Numbered from the stretch's first letter, positions 1 through 8,842 are shown. The stretch is DNA of 44,003 nt from Phycisphaerales bacterium (GCA_022616475.1 JAKEEP010000069.1:1-44003), one strand, 5' to 3'. The notes: a model not told the origin generated them from the letters alone. Made by a program: numbers and translations.

Positions 1-2
1 AG

Positions 3-887
3 GGGGTGGTGGCTGAGCAGGTGATACGGCCGACGGGGTTGCTGGATCCGGTCATCGAGATCAAGCCGGCACGCGGGCAGGTCGCTGATCTGATCGAGCA
101 GGCTCAGCAGCGCGCAGCGATCGGCGAGCGCGTTCTGGTCACCGTGCTGACCAAGCGCATGGCCGAAGACTTGACCAACTATCTGCACGATCGCGAGCTG
201 CGCGTTCGGTACCTGCACAGCGAAATCGATACGCTGGAGCGCATCGGAATCTTGCGTGACCTGCGCGAGGGCGATTACGACGTTCTGGTGGGCGTGAATT
301 TGCTGCGCGAGGGCCTGGATTTGCCGGAAGTCTCGCTGGTGGCGATTCTCGACGCCGACAAGACCGGGTTCCTCCGCAGCGAGACCAGCCTGATCCAAAC
401 CATGGGGCGAGCTGCGCGGAACGTCAATGCCAAAGTCGTCATGTACGCCGACCAGGTCACGCCGCAAATGCAGCTGGCCATCGATGAGACCGAGCGACGG
501 CGGACCAAACAGGTCGCCTACAACCAAGAGCACGGCATCACGGCCACAACGATCAAGAAGGCGATTCGACGCGGCTTCGAGTCGGAGTTGAAGGCTCAAA
601 AGACTGCCCGCGCCGCATTCAGCCCGCAGAAACGAGCGCAAGAGTACGACCGCGACGAGTTGGTCAATATGCTCGAAGCCGAGATGCTCGAGGCGGCCCA
701 GCGACTGGAGTTTGAGAAGGCGGCAAAGCTGCGCGATCAGGTGGCCCAACTCCGCGCGATGCCCGACTATGGTTCGGATCGCAAGTTGACGCTGCAAGAA
801 GTGGAGTCCCCGCAGCCTAAGCCCGGCGAGGCGCGATCCAAGGCCGGAAGCAAGCGCAAGCAGAAGGGTAAGAAGATCTGGGGATAG
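3..887 (+). CDS. uvrB: UvrABC system protein B, C-terminal part (5' end outside window)
   Basis: This is the C-terminal 294 or so residues of the damage-recognition helicase of nucleotide excision repair; the frame is open to the left edge, so the gene starts upstream. Visible are the second helicase domain, with a YLHSEI motif followed by [20 protein letters not shown] (motif V) and QTMGRAARN (motif VI, arginine finger), the family-typical run [14 protein letters not shown], and near the end the UVR motif ([16 protein letters not shown]) that contacts UvrC. The extreme C-terminus is a Lys/Arg/Gly-rich tail of about 30 residues. It stops at TAG. An imperfect hairpin and purD follow on the same strand. 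Identification is very secure from the motifs alone. Confidence 0.97.
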   Translation, partial: GVVAEQVIRPTGLLDPVIEIKPARGQVADLIEQAQQRAAIGERVLVTVLTKRMAEDLTNYLHDRELRVRYLHSEIDTLERIGILRDLREGDYDVLVGVNLLREGLDLPEVSLVAILDADKTGFLRSETSLIQTMGRAARNVNAKVVMYADQVTPQMQLAIDETERRRTKQVAYNQEHGITATTIKKAIRRGFESELKAQKTARAAFSPQKRAQEYDRDELVNMLEAEMLEAAQRLEFEKAAKLRDQVAQLRAMPDYGSDRKLTLQEVESPQPKPGEARSKAGSKRKQKGKKIWG

Positions 888-906
888 GTTGCGGCAGCAA
901 GGTGCC

Positions 907-933
907 ATGCTTCATCCGGACAGGGTGAAGCAT
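907..933 (+). terminator. Imperfect hairpin after uvrB
   Basis: Arms at 907-917 and 923-933 pair over 11 bp with one G:U, around the 5-base loop GGACA. It lies 20 bases after the uvrB stop. No T-run follows, so it may be a Rho-independent terminator of poor quality or simply a palindromic intergenic repeat. A related stretch, ATGCTTCGCCCTG, recurs at about 967. Confidence 0.35.
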
Positions 934-1051
934 GAAGCGGCGCACCGAGCCACTCGACTCCGCATGCATGCTTCGCCCTGACGCATGGCCCCCATCATCG
1001 AATCGCAACGGACCAAGACTCTCTATCCGCTTCTGTCGCTACACTTCCCCG

Positions 1052-2383
1052 ATGGCCAAACCCCGCCCCTGTCCAGAACAATGCAACATGCTGCTCATTG
1101 GCGGCGGCGGGCGCGAGCACGCGCTGGCGTGGAAGCTCAAGCAATCGCGGCGGCTGGGGAAACTTTGGACGAGCGGGTCATCGAATGCTGGTCTGGCAAA
1201 GCTTGGAACCCCATGTCCGATCGAGATGAATGCCAAGGATGCCTTTCGCATTCAACGATGGTGCGACACGAATGACATTCATCTGGTCGTGATTGGGCCC
1301 GAAGGCCCGCTCGCGGCGGGATTGACCGATGTGCTTCAATCGGCCAAGCGAATGGTGTTTGGACCGACCAAAGCCGGTGCACAGCTCGAGGCCGACAAGG
1401 CGTTTGCCAAACAGTTGATGCGGCAGGCATCGATTCCCACCGCTGAGGGCCGCGCGTTCACCGATACCGAATCGGCGCGCGCGTTCGTGTTGGCCCGGCC
1501 GGAGGATCAATGGGTGATCAAGGCCTCGGGCCTGGCGGCCGGCAAGGGTGTGATCGTGTGCGAGACCATCAGCGAGGCGCTCGATGCCATCGACCGCATG
1601 CTCGTTCAGCGCGAGTTCGGCGAGGCCGGCGCGACGATCATTATTGAGGAGAAACTTCAAGGGCAGGAAGTCAGCGTGCTGGCGCTGGTCGATGGGCGGA
1701 CGATCTCGATTCTCGATCCCTGTCAGGATCACAAGCAGCGCGATGAAGGCGATAGCGGGCCTAACACTGGAGGGATGGGCGCATACTGCCCCACGCCTGT
1801 GGTGGATGCCCCGACGATGCGCGCGATCGAGCAGCAGATTCTGTTGCCGGTCGTCGATGCGCTGCGCCGCGATGGGATCGAGTATCGCGGCGTGCTCTAC
1901 GCCGGGTTGATGCTCACGCCCGGCGGGCCAAAGGTGCTGGAGTTCAATTGCAGGTTTGGCGATCCCGAATGCCAGCCATTGATGATGCGGTTGCGCGGCG
2001 ACCTGGTGGAGATTCTTTGGGCGACCGCTGCCGGAATTCTCGATCAAGTTGACTTCGATTTCGATCCGCGCGTGGCGGTATGCGTGGTCATGTGCTCTGC
2101 CGGCTATCCGGGGCAGTATGAGAAAGGCAAGGCGATCACGGGCATCGAGGAAGCCGAGGCGTTGAGTGGCGATACCGGGGAGATTGTCGTTTTCCACGCC
2201 GGCACGACGACGAATCAAACTGGACAGCTCGTCACCAATGGCGGCCGCGTGCTCGGCGTCACCGCGCTGGCCGATGATCTTCACTCAGCGCGCGACCTCG
2301 CGAACGCCGCGTGCGAACGAATTCACTTTGAGGGAGCGTTCTGGCGCCGCGACATCGGCGATCGCGTGCTGGCGCGCACGTGA
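1052..2383 (+). CDS. purD: Phosphoribosylamine-glycine ligase
   Basis: This ATP-grasp enzyme makes glycinamide ribonucleotide, the second step of purine synthesis. The N-terminal nucleotide-fold motif LLIGGGGREHALAWKL, the segment IGPEGPLAAGL, the ATP-grasp loop KASGLAAGKGVIV, EVSVLALVDG, the metal/ATP segment NTGGMGAYCPTP and FNCRFGDPECQPLM are all classic PurD motifs in the right order. The protein is about 443 residues, normal for the family. The frame is open further upstream, to an ATG at 932, but the extra residues are not PurD-like. ATG 1052 gives a 12-residue leader before the first strand; ATG 1088 would start 2 residues short of the usual N-terminus. No strong ribosome site supports either. 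The 3' end overlaps the convergent DUF1501 gene by 61 bases. Confidence 0.95.
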   Translation: MAKPRPCPEQCNMLLIGGGGREHALAWKLKQSRRLGKLWTSGSSNAGLAKLGTPCPIEMNAKDAFRIQRWCDTNDIHLVVIGPEGPLAAGLTDVLQSAKRMVFGPTKAGAQLEADKAFAKQLMRQASIPTAEGRAFTDTESARAFVLARPEDQWVIKASGLAAGKGVIVCETISEALDAIDRMLVQREFGEAGATIIIEEKLQGQEVSVLALVDGRTISILDPCQDHKQRDEGDSGPNTGGMGAYCPTPVVDAPTMRAIEQQILLPVVDALRRDGIEYRGVLYAGLMLTPGGPKVLEFNCRFGDPECQPLMMRLRGDLVEILWATAAGILDQVDFDFDPRVAVCVVMCSAGYPGQYEKGKAITGIEEAEALSGDTGEIVVFHAGTTTNQTGQLVTNGGRVLGVTALADDLHSARDLANAACERIHFEGAFWRRDIGDRVLART

Positions 2384-3591
2384 TGTCGAACCCTCGCTTC
2401 CGAAACGGCGCTCCGCGGAGCAGCCATGCTGTCAGCGAATCGATGGCCCGGGAACACCTTGCTCAGATCCACCGTCGGCGCGTGCCTCAGCAAGATCGGC
2501 GCCAGAGCATCGCGGTAGTTGATGAGGGCCGGCACATCGCCTACGTCATCGAGATTCGACGCCGACAGATCGCTCCAGCCGCTGCGCACGGTTCCGCCGC
2601 CGTTGGCTGACACGCCATCGCCCAGGAGCATCATCACCGATCCGGCGCCGTGATCGGTACCGAAGCTGGTGTTCTCGTTCAAGCGCCGGCCGAACTCGGT
2701 CATGGTGACGATCGTGACGCGGCGCATGTGCTCGCCCAGATCAGTGACCAACGCGTTCAATCCAGCGGCGAGATTGCGCATCAAACCGCCAATGAGCTGG
2801 CCTTGCACAAAGTGCGTGTCCCAGCCGTCGAGGTCGATCGTCGTGGTAACCAAACCGACATCGGCCTTGATCAGCTTGGCGATCTCGCGCAGGCCCCGGC
2901 CGAAATTTGAATCCGGATATTGCGCGCCATTGGCGGGTGGAGCATTCTGGGTGCGCAACAGGCGCAATTTCTTCACGGCATCGATGGTGTCGCGAGCGGC
3001 CTGGCCGAGCGGGCCGGCTTCGACGGCGTAGAGGCGAGCGAGCTGGTCGATCACGGTTGGATCGTCATCGCCGAACGAAAAATCGCGAACGGTCTGCATG
3101 ACCGCGCCGACCGGCGCGCCGCGAAGCGATTCGGGTTGCGTTGTTCCGATCGCCACTGCGCCCAGAGCCGAGGGCGCCTTGTCGCGGGCCCGCAGGTATC
3201 GCGCCAGCCAGCCGCCTCCGCCGGCAGGACCGCCGTGCTCCATGAAATCCTGGGCTTCAAAGTGCGAGCGAGTGTGGTCTTCGGAGCCGGCGCCGTGGAT
3301 GACGGCAAGATGACCGGATTTGAAGTGCTGGTGCAGCGGGTCGAGCGCGACGTTCAGTGCAAAATAGCCATTCAAATCGATCGCGTCGGCCTTCTTGACC
3401 CCAAGCGAGGGTCGAACGCGGTGATATCGATCGTCGCCGACGGGAGGCACGAGCGTTAGGCCGTCGGCCCCACCGCGAAGGAAGACCACGACCAGAACGC
3501 GTTCGTCGGTCGCGGCGGCGCTTCGATCGACGAAATCGCTGCGCGTCACGCTTGGCGCTGGATTGTGGATGGGCAGGGAGATTGGCGGCAT
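2323..3591 (-). CDS. DUF1501 family protein
   Basis: A 422-residue DUF1501 protein, a family related to arylsulfatase/alkaline-phosphatase folds and very common in planctomycetes beside DUF1800 genes; its enzymatic role is not established. Typical features visible are VVVFLRGGADGLTLVPPVGDDRYH near the start, the GWDTH segment, TEFGRRLNEN and GTDHGAG, the last two being the most conserved parts of the family. Most relatives begin with a twin-arginine signal; this copy does not (it starts MPPISLPIHNPAPSVTRSDF), so export may depend on its partner or it may stay inside. It lies 18 bases after the DUF1800 gene and is probably cotranscribed. The ribosome site is weak. Its end overlaps the end of purD. 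Confidence 0.88.
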   Translation of the reverse strand: MPPISLPIHNPAPSVTRSDFVDRSAAATDERVLVVVFLRGGADGLTLVPPVGDDRYHRVRPSLGVKKADAIDLNGYFALNVALDPLHQHFKSGHLAVIHGAGSEDHTRSHFEAQDFMEHGGPAGGGGWLARYLRARDKAPSALGAVAIGTTQPESLRGAPVGAVMQTVRDFSFGDDDPTVIDQLARLYAVEAGPLGQAARDTIDAVKKLRLLRTQNAPPANGAQYPDSNFGRGLREIAKLIKADVGLVTTTIDLDGWDTHFVQGQLIGGLMRNLAAGLNALVTDLGEHMRRVTIVTMTEFGRRLNENTSFGTDHGAGSVMMLLGDGVSANGGGTVRSGWSDLSASNLDDVGDVPALINYRDALAPILLRHAPTVDLSKVFPGHRFADSMAAPRSAVSEARVRHHVRASTRSPMSRRQNAPSK

Positions 3592-3609
3592 TTGTGGTGA
3601 ATCGCTCGC

Positions 3610-5073
3610 TCAGAATCGCTGGAACGCCGGGCTCGCCAGCATGACCGCCAGCGGCGCGTTTGTTTCATTCAAGATCTGCTGTTCCATCTGGGTTGGGCGC
3701 CGTCCGAGTAGGTGCGCTGCAACGGACGCTGCGCTTCCGAAGTCCCTGGTCAGTTTGCTCAAATCGACCGAGGTATCCTGCAACTGGCCAGCTTGCAGCG
3801 CTAGCGCGAAGTTCCATCGCCATAGCAGGGTTCCGAGCCAAGGTTGCTCCTCCAAGGGATAGCCATCGGGAGTTGGATATTGAAACGGAGCGTGGCCCAT
3901 ACGGCGAAGGCTGTCGATTACCGGTTCCCCGGCATGGCTTTTGGCATTGGTGGCACGCAGCGCCGACGCGATGAAGTGCATCGGGCGCTTGAACAGTTTG
4001 CCGCGCACTGTTTGGGATCGGAATTCATCGGAGTCGAAGAGGCTCTGGAGGACGCGCTTGATGTCGCCGCCGGAAGCCTCGAATTCCTGCGCGGCTGCCT
4101 CGACAGCGCTCTGCGGCGGCGGATCGTCGATAAACCTGCGGCACAGCTTGGTCGCGATGAACATCGCAGTCGAGGGATGTCCGCACACGATGTCGAGCAC
4201 GCGCTCAAGATCATCCGCGCCGCCGCCCGCTGGAATGTGCTGCCCAAGAACAGTCTTCTCGCCGTTCTCGTGGCGGGCCGAGTTGAATTCGACGTGCGCC
4301 TGTTTGAAGCGCAGGAAATAGTGCCCGTAGGTCCACCCGCTCAGACACCGCGCGACCTCCATCACATCCTTCTGCGTGTAGCCGCCATGCACTCCGAGCG
4401 TGTGCAGCTCCAGTAGTTCGCGGGCGTAATTCTCGTTGGGGCGGTCTTCAGGATGCTCGACCTTGTTGTCGTGGCCGTCGAGGTAGATCAACATCGCCGG
4501 GCTGACGGCGCTGGCTCGCACCAAGTCGCGGAACTTGCCCAGCGCATGTCTGCGGATCACATCTCGATCGTCGGCGGCCTTGACCCATTTGCACTCGCCC
4601 TTGTCGGAGACGATGTTGAAGTGATCGGTCCAAAACTCGACCATGATCTCGTAGAGCTGCCGCTTGCTGTAGACAGCGCGCAGAATGCGCGCGCGAGTGA
4701 GGTCAAACAAGAGCTGCTGCGGCGGATAGTCGTAGAGTTCCGGGGCGGGCTGATTGAGCGATTCGATCGAGGCGACTCGCCACTCGCATCGCCGATCATC
4801 GATCGACAGAGGGTCGAGCTGTTGCGCGATGCAAGCGTCCAGGCCCAGCGCCGCGACGCGCCGGTAGTCGCCGGGGCGCGGGCCGTAGGTCAGACGATTG
4901 ATGGCATGTGACACATCGTCGATCTGATCTGAATCGGGAGGGCGGAAGTCCGCGCCTTCCTCGATCGCAAGCAGGTGCGCCAGCGCATCGCTTGCCGATT
5001 CGCATCCGGTCAACGCGGCCGACAGGCCGGCAAAACCAACCGATTGAACGAATGTCCGGCGAGACGTGCGCAT
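3610..5073 (-). CDS. DUF1800 family protein, Tat-type lipoprotein
   Basis: A 487-residue DUF1800 protein; function is unknown but the gene nearly always pairs with DUF1501. The start chosen (ATG 5073) gives MRTSRRTFVQ then a hydrophobic stretch and LTGC, i.e. a twin-arginine signal ending in a lipobox, with GAGGA about 9 bases upstream; the frame is open further to 5130 but that extension would bury the signal. Family marks include the early HAINRLTYGPRPGD, the central ENYARELLELHTLGVHGGYTQKDVMEVAR region and the late FIATKLCRRFIDDPP. It is likely translocated folded and anchored as a lipoprotein. It follows a small membrane protein by 16 bases and precedes DUF1501, suggesting a three-gene operon. 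Confidence 0.88.
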   Translation of the reverse strand: MRTSRRTFVQSVGFAGLSAALTGCESASDALAHLLAIEEGADFRPPDSDQIDDVSHAINRLTYGPRPGDYRRVAALGLDACIAQQLDPLSIDDRRCEWRVASIESLNQPAPELYDYPPQQLLFDLTRARILRAVYSKRQLYEIMVEFWTDHFNIVSDKGECKWVKAADDRDVIRRHALGKFRDLVRASAVSPAMLIYLDGHDNKVEHPEDRPNENYARELLELHTLGVHGGYTQKDVMEVARCLSGWTYGHYFLRFKQAHVEFNSARHENGEKTVLGQHIPAGGGADDLERVLDIVCGHPSTAMFIATKLCRRFIDDPPPQSAVEAAAQEFEASGGDIKRVLQSLFDSDEFRSQTVRGKLFKRPMHFIASALRATNAKSHAGEPVIDSLRRMGHAPFQYPTPDGYPLEEQPWLGTLLWRWNFALALQAGQLQDTSVDLSKLTRDFGSAASVAAHLLGRRPTQMEQQILNETNAPLAVMLASPAFQRF

Positions 5074-5089
5074 GACCGCGTCATCCTCG

Positions 5090-5581
5090 TTACGCCGCGA
5101 GCGCCTGCTGACGACTGGGAACCAGACCAACGATCAGGCAACCGATGCCGCTGGCGAGCGTGAGGGGAATCATGATGAGCCAGCCGACCAGCGGCAGGAC
5201 CCAGGTCAGTGTGATGAACAAGCCGCCGCGAACGCTGCGTACCCAGGCCTCGCTGGTCGCCGCGCCCTGGCCGACATGCTGTGCGATCGCCGCGCCGCCG
5301 ATCAATCCGCAGAGAATCCAGAGCAAGCCAAGCGTGGCGCCGGCAAACTTTGCCCCGCCCATCGGCAGGCTCATCAAGACCAGCGACGCCACCACCCACG
5401 GCAACGAAACTCCGATGCCAATCAGCGCCGGCAGCCATGGCCGTTTGGCAAATCGCAGCCGAGCGCGCTCGGTGAGGTGCGGGGCCATCGCGGCGCTCAG
5501 CGCGTAGTACGCGCAGACGACGGCAATGACTCCCAGATGGATAAGCAGGTACGTGTGAACCGTGGCGGTATTGGGATACAT
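5090..5581 (-). CDS. Small integral membrane protein, unknown function
   Basis: A 163-residue protein that I do not recognise. It has four to five hydrophobic segments, starting with TVHTYLLIHLGVIAVVCAYY near residue 10, then WLPALIGIGVSLPWVVASLVLMSL, FAGATLGLLWILCGLIGGAA, and a last pair around LFITLTWVLPLVGWLIMIPLTLASGIGCLIV. ATG 5581 is chosen because CGGAG lies 9 bases upstream and the longer open frame (to 5827) runs through low-quality sequence with an intergenic inverted repeat. It is the first gene of the leftward set ending in DUF1800 and DUF1501, so it may act with them. Confidence 0.75.
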   Translation of the reverse strand: MYPNTATVHTYLLIHLGVIAVVCAYYALSAAMAPHLTERARLRFAKRPWLPALIGIGVSLPWVVASLVLMSLPMGGAKFAGATLGLLWILCGLIGGAAIAQHVGQGAATSEAWVRSVRGGLFITLTWVLPLVGWLIMIPLTLASGIGCLIVGLVPSRQQALAA

Positions 5582-5689
5582 GGGTTCGGACTCCGTTGAG
5601 GATGGGGTGTCGCTGGTGAGCGCACGGTACCGCAACCCCATCGGTTCATCCATGAATTTCATACGGATTAGCATTCGCTGGATTTCAAC

Positions 5690-5788
5690 GGTGCCACGGC
5701 CAGCGACCGAAGGGAGTCGGCCGTGGCGGAGTGCCTGTGTGGACGCCGAGCACTGCCGACGTCGCGTCGCTCCGCTGGACGTGGCACC
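5690..5788. repeat. Nested intergenic inverted repeats
   Basis: An outer pair (GGTGCCACG at 5690-5698, CGTGGCACC at 5780-5788) encloses an inner hairpin with 9-bp arms at 5693-5701 and 5719-5727. The region sits between the cysteine desulfurase stop and the next leftward gene, so it may end transcription. It could also be a dispersed planctomycete-type palindromic repeat: CGTGGCACCC recurs at about 8803. Confidence 0.45.
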
Positions 5789-5830
5789 CACAATCGCCGA
5801 GCCAGTCGTGTCTGTCCCGCCCGGCAATCG

Positions 5831-7039
5831 CTATGCCATCGCGCCGGTCATCTTGCGCAGCCGATTCACCACCCCAGGCACGATCTCGACGGCCTTGTCC
5901 AGCTCTTCCTGCGTGGTATATCGCGAAAGGCTGAAGCGGACCGAGCCGTGTGCGCGCTCGGGCGGAATGCCCATGGCCTTCAGAATGGGCGATGGGTCGA
6001 TTGAGCCTGAGGCACAGGCCGAGCCGCCCGAAGCGCAGACACCGCGCTCCGAAAGCGACAGCAGAATCGCCTCGGTGTCCAATCCGCAGAAGGCGATGTT
6101 CGATGTATTCCACTGCCGCTGGGCGCCCGAGCCGTTGATCGTCGCGCAATCGACGGCTTCGAGCATCTGCTTCTCAAATCGATCGCGCGTGCCTGCCAGT
6201 CGCAAGCGCTCATCGGTCTGCAACCACTTCCAGGCAAGCTGCGCCGCGACGCCCATGCCCAGGAAACCCGAGACGTTCTCGGTGCCGCCGCGCCGCTCAC
6301 GTTCCTGCGGGCCCCCGATCGTCATCGGCACCAGCCTCGTCTTGGGCTTCACATACAAGCCGCCCGCTCCCTTGGGGCCGTGAAACTTGTGCGCGGCGAA
6401 GCTCATCAAGTCAATCGGCATCTGGGACACGTTCGTCGGCATCTTGCCAACCCACTGCGTGCCATCGGTGTAGAACCGCACGCCATGCTCGGCGCACAAT
6501 GACCCAAGCTTCTGGACCGGCTGGATCACTCCGGTTTCGTTGTTCGACCACATCACCGCGACCAGCGCAATCTCAGCGGCGCGGAAGTTGAGCAGTTCGG
6601 CGAGCGCGGCGACATCAACCACCCCATCCTCATCGTTGGGCAGATAGACAACCTCGTATCCTTCATTGCTCAGCCGCTTTGCGGATTCGCGAATGGAGCT
6701 GTGCTCGACCTGGCTCGTGACCAGAACGCGGCGTTTGGTCCCCCCACTGCCCCCCCCATGTCCATGTTGTGCACCCTCTGAAAACGCACGCAGCGAACCG
6801 AAGATTGCCAGGTTCGCCGCTTCCGTACCGCCGGAGGTAAAGATGATGTCGCGATCTTTACATCCCAGCAGCTGCCCTACCGACTGCCGCGCTAGATCCA
6901 TCTTGCGGCGAACCGTTTGCCCCACGCGATGAATGCTCGAAGGATTGCCCCAGCACTCGGTCATCGCCTCATGCACGGCTGCGATGACCTCCGGCGCCGG
7001 GCAGGTGGTGGCGTTGTTGTCCAGATAGATCGTATTCAT
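5831..7039 (-). CDS. Cysteine desulfurase (NifS/IscS-like)
   Basis: A PLP enzyme of about 402 residues that takes sulfur from cysteine to an active-site persulfide for Fe-S clusters and other thio-compounds. The N-terminal IYLDNNATTCPAPEV, GGTEAANLAI, VEHSSI, the PLP lysine in SFAAHKFHGPKG (K218) and the catalytic cysteine in GGSACASGS (C342) are all present. The start at ATG 7039 has GAAGG 5 bases upstream; an alternative 10 codons earlier overlaps a palindromic repeat. A His/Gly-rich insertion (residues about 88-102) follows the GGTEAAN helix and looks lineage-specific. No iscU, iscA or thiI is adjacent, so whether it serves Fe-S assembly or tRNA thiolation cannot be said. Confidence 0.93.
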   Translation of the reverse strand: MNTIYLDNNATTCPAPEVIAAVHEAMTECWGNPSSIHRVGQTVRRKMDLARQSVGQLLGCKDRDIIFTSGGTEAANLAIFGSLRAFSEGAQHGHGGGSGGTKRRVLVTSQVEHSSIRESAKRLSNEGYEVVYLPNDEDGVVDVAALAELLNFRAAEIALVAVMWSNNETGVIQPVQKLGSLCAEHGVRFYTDGTQWVGKMPTNVSQMPIDLMSFAAHKFHGPKGAGGLYVKPKTRLVPMTIGGPQERERRGGTENVSGFLGMGVAAQLAWKWLQTDERLRLAGTRDRFEKQMLEAVDCATINGSGAQRQWNTSNIAFCGLDTEAILLSLSERGVCASGGSACASGSIDPSPILKAMGIPPERAHGSVRFSLSRYTTQEELDKAVEIVPGVVNRLRKMTGAMA

Positions 7040-7059
7040 CGTTGCCTTCAGCCAAGGTG

Positions 7060-7108
7060 GCACGGGCATTCTGCCCGTGCGTTAAGGTGCGGGCAGAATG
7101 CCCGCACC
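7060..7108. repeat. Tandem short-loop palindromes (REP-like)
   Basis: Two consecutive hairpins: 7060-7068/7072-7080 (9 bp, loop TTC) and 7086-7095/7099-7108 (10 bp, loop GAA). They share the core GGGCA-N3-TGCCC and are near-copies with the loop complemented. They lie between the transporter stop and the desulfurase start and could end transcription of the transporter. The duplicated form suggests a mobile or dispersed palindromic repeat. Confidence 0.6.
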
Positions 7109-7124
7109 ACCGACTCCCAGCAGT

Positions 7125-8474
7125 TTACCCATTTGGCGCGACGGGGTCGCTGGGCAACTCGCCCTTGTAATCGCGATGCTTGCGAATGTGCTCGCGCGCT
7201 GCCCGTATTGCGGCAATGCGGCCCTCACGCTCATCGATCCAGAACATCAGGAAGAATCCCGCGATGAAGAAGACAGATGAGGCGGCAATTGCCCAGTTAA
7301 ACGCGACTCCCATCGTGCCCAGCAGAAACTGAAAGCCCAGCCCCAGGATCACCGCGAGCTTCTGCGCCATGCCATAGAATCCGAAGAACTCCCCGGCCTT
7401 GTACTGAGGGCTGAACAGACCGGCCATGACGCGGCTGGCCGAGCCCAGAGCGCCCATTGAGAAACCCACGAAGTTGCCCAAGACCCAGAAGACCGCCTGC
7501 CGGGTGGCAAACCCAGCAAGGAACATGGTGAGGCTCCAGATCACCAGCAATCCCAGAATCGTCGTTCGCGTGCCGATGCGGTCTTGCACGCGCCCCGTGA
7601 TCGCCGCACCGATGATGCCGGTGATGATCACTTGTGCAAAGAAAATCCCCTGCTGGGAGGTGGTAAACTTGAACACGTCGTTCGCGATGCTGCCGGCGTA
7701 GAAGATAACGACCTGCATGCCGGCCATGTAGATCATGACGATCACGAGGAATCGCATGAGCTGCCGGAAACGGCGAATATCTTTAAACGTTTGGGCAAGA
7801 CGGTGAAACCCGACGGTGAAGATGGTCTGGCCGGGCGGCAGTTGTTCCTTCAACTTGCGCTCGGTGAGCAAGATGAATGTCGGAATTCCTCCAAGCAGAA
7901 AGTACACGCCGCACCAGACGGCTACGGTGCGGTTTCCAGCCGGCCCTTTGCCAAGCCAGCCAATGATCCCGTACGCAACGGCGGTTGAGAGCAGCGCGCC
8001 GGTGTAGGCGATGGCCCACGAGAACGCCGAGACGCGCCCCATGTCACGGTGTTCGGCGATTTCAGGCAGGAAGGCGTTGAGGAAATTCTCGCCGGCGCCG
8101 AAGAAAATGTAGCCGATGATGAACAGCGTCATCCCCAGCGCCACATCGCCCGGTCCCACCAGGCCCAGGCCCAGCGTCGCCAGGACGCACCCCATGTAGG
8201 TGATGAACAAAAACTTCTTCTTGGCGCCCGAGAAATCCGCCAGCGCGCCAAGCAGCGGCGAGATCGCGATGATCACCAACTCGGCGCTGATATTGGAGAT
8301 CTCCCACAAGCGCTTGCCGTGATGATCCGATTCCCCCACCATCGGCACCACCTGCTTGATGAAGTACTGCTGGTACAGCGCGGTGATGATCACCATCGTG
8401 AACGCCTGGTTGGCGAAGTCGAACATCGTCCAGCCGACGACTTCCTTGGTGAGCCATGCAGGTCGCTTGATCAT
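7125..8474 (-). CDS. MFS transporter, UMF1/Atg22-like family
   Basis: A 449-residue protein with about 12 hydrophobic segments. The N-terminal GWTMFDFANQAFTMVIITALYQQYF is the signature of the UMF1 (Atg22-like) branch of the major facilitator superfamily; several later segments (ISPLLGALADFSGAKK, the loop between helices 2 and 3) also fit. In fungi Atg22 exports amino acids from the vacuole; the substrate of bacterial members is not known. ATG 8474 begins MIKRPAWLTKEVVGW, the usual start of the family; the frame is open 14 codons further. The C-terminus is charged and cytoplasmic. It appears to be a single-gene unit, with tRNA-Leu upstream on the same strand. Confidence 0.87.
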   Translation of the reverse strand: MIKRPAWLTKEVVGWTMFDFANQAFTMVIITALYQQYFIKQVVPMVGESDHHGKRLWEISNISAELVIIAISPLLGALADFSGAKKKFLFITYMGCVLATLGLGLVGPGDVALGMTLFIIGYIFFGAGENFLNAFLPEIAEHRDMGRVSAFSWAIAYTGALLSTAVAYGIIGWLGKGPAGNRTVAVWCGVYFLLGGIPTFILLTERKLKEQLPPGQTIFTVGFHRLAQTFKDIRRFRQLMRFLVIVMIYMAGMQVVIFYAGSIANDVFKFTTSQQGIFFAQVIITGIIGAAITGRVQDRIGTRTTILGLLVIWSLTMFLAGFATRQAVFWVLGNFVGFSMGALGSASRVMAGLFSPQYKAGEFFGFYGMAQKLAVILGLGFQFLLGTMGVAFNWAIAASSVFFIAGFFLMFWIDEREGRIAAIRAAREHIRKHRDYKGELPSDPVAPNG

Positions 8475-8501
8475 TGTCAGGCTCTCTTGATCGCGCTGTG
8501 A

Positions 8502-8530
8502 GAAGCCCACGGACAATGTCCGTGGGCTTC
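8502..8530. repeat. Near-perfect 29-base palindrome
   Basis: Arms of 14 bases (8502-8515 and 8517-8530) flank a single central A. It lies downstream of tRNA-Leu and just upstream of the transporter gene, so as RNA it would form a 13-bp stem with a 3-base loop. No T-run follows on the minus strand. It is similar in design to the palindromes at 7060-7108. A smaller hairpin (GAAAGTC-A-GACTTTC, 8534-8548) precedes it on the tRNA side. Confidence 0.55.
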
Positions 8531-8567
8531 AGCGAAAGTCAGACTTTCTATCGGCGATACGCGCCAA

Positions 8568-8653
8568 TGCGGATGAGAGGAGTCGAACCTCCAAGGGATT
8601 TTACTCCCACCAGAACCTGAATCTGGCGCGTCTGCCAATTTCGCCACATCCGC
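8568..8653 (-). tRNA. tRNA-Leu (CAG)
   Basis: Minus-strand sequence begins GCGGATGTGGCG and ends CATCCGC plus discriminator A. The acceptor stem of 7 bp is perfect, the anticodon arm CCAGA-TTCAGGT-TCTGG shows anticodon CAG, a variable arm typical of class II tRNAs (GGGAGTAAAATCCC) follows, and the T-arm contains GGTTCGACTCC. CCA is not encoded. Length is about 86 bases. It decodes CUG. Confidence 0.96.
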
Positions 8654-8842
8654 GTGGGCGAAAATCATACACGGATGCCCCAGCGCGGGCTATCCCATCG
8701 TCTCAACTGCCATCCCAGTCGGGCAGGACTGGTCAGAGCGCGAGCTCAGACCCGTACCGGCTGGGAGTGGGTGCACCGCACAGGTCTGCCTACGGTCGAC
8801 TCGTGGCACCCCAGCGCACTGCAACGAACACGTCTCACCGTG

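Noticed and set aside
1178-2284. Long open frame on the minus strand opposite purD (368 codons)
   Set aside because: It is the antisense shadow of purD in high-GC DNA; the plus strand has all PurD motifs and the minus product has no recognisable domain.
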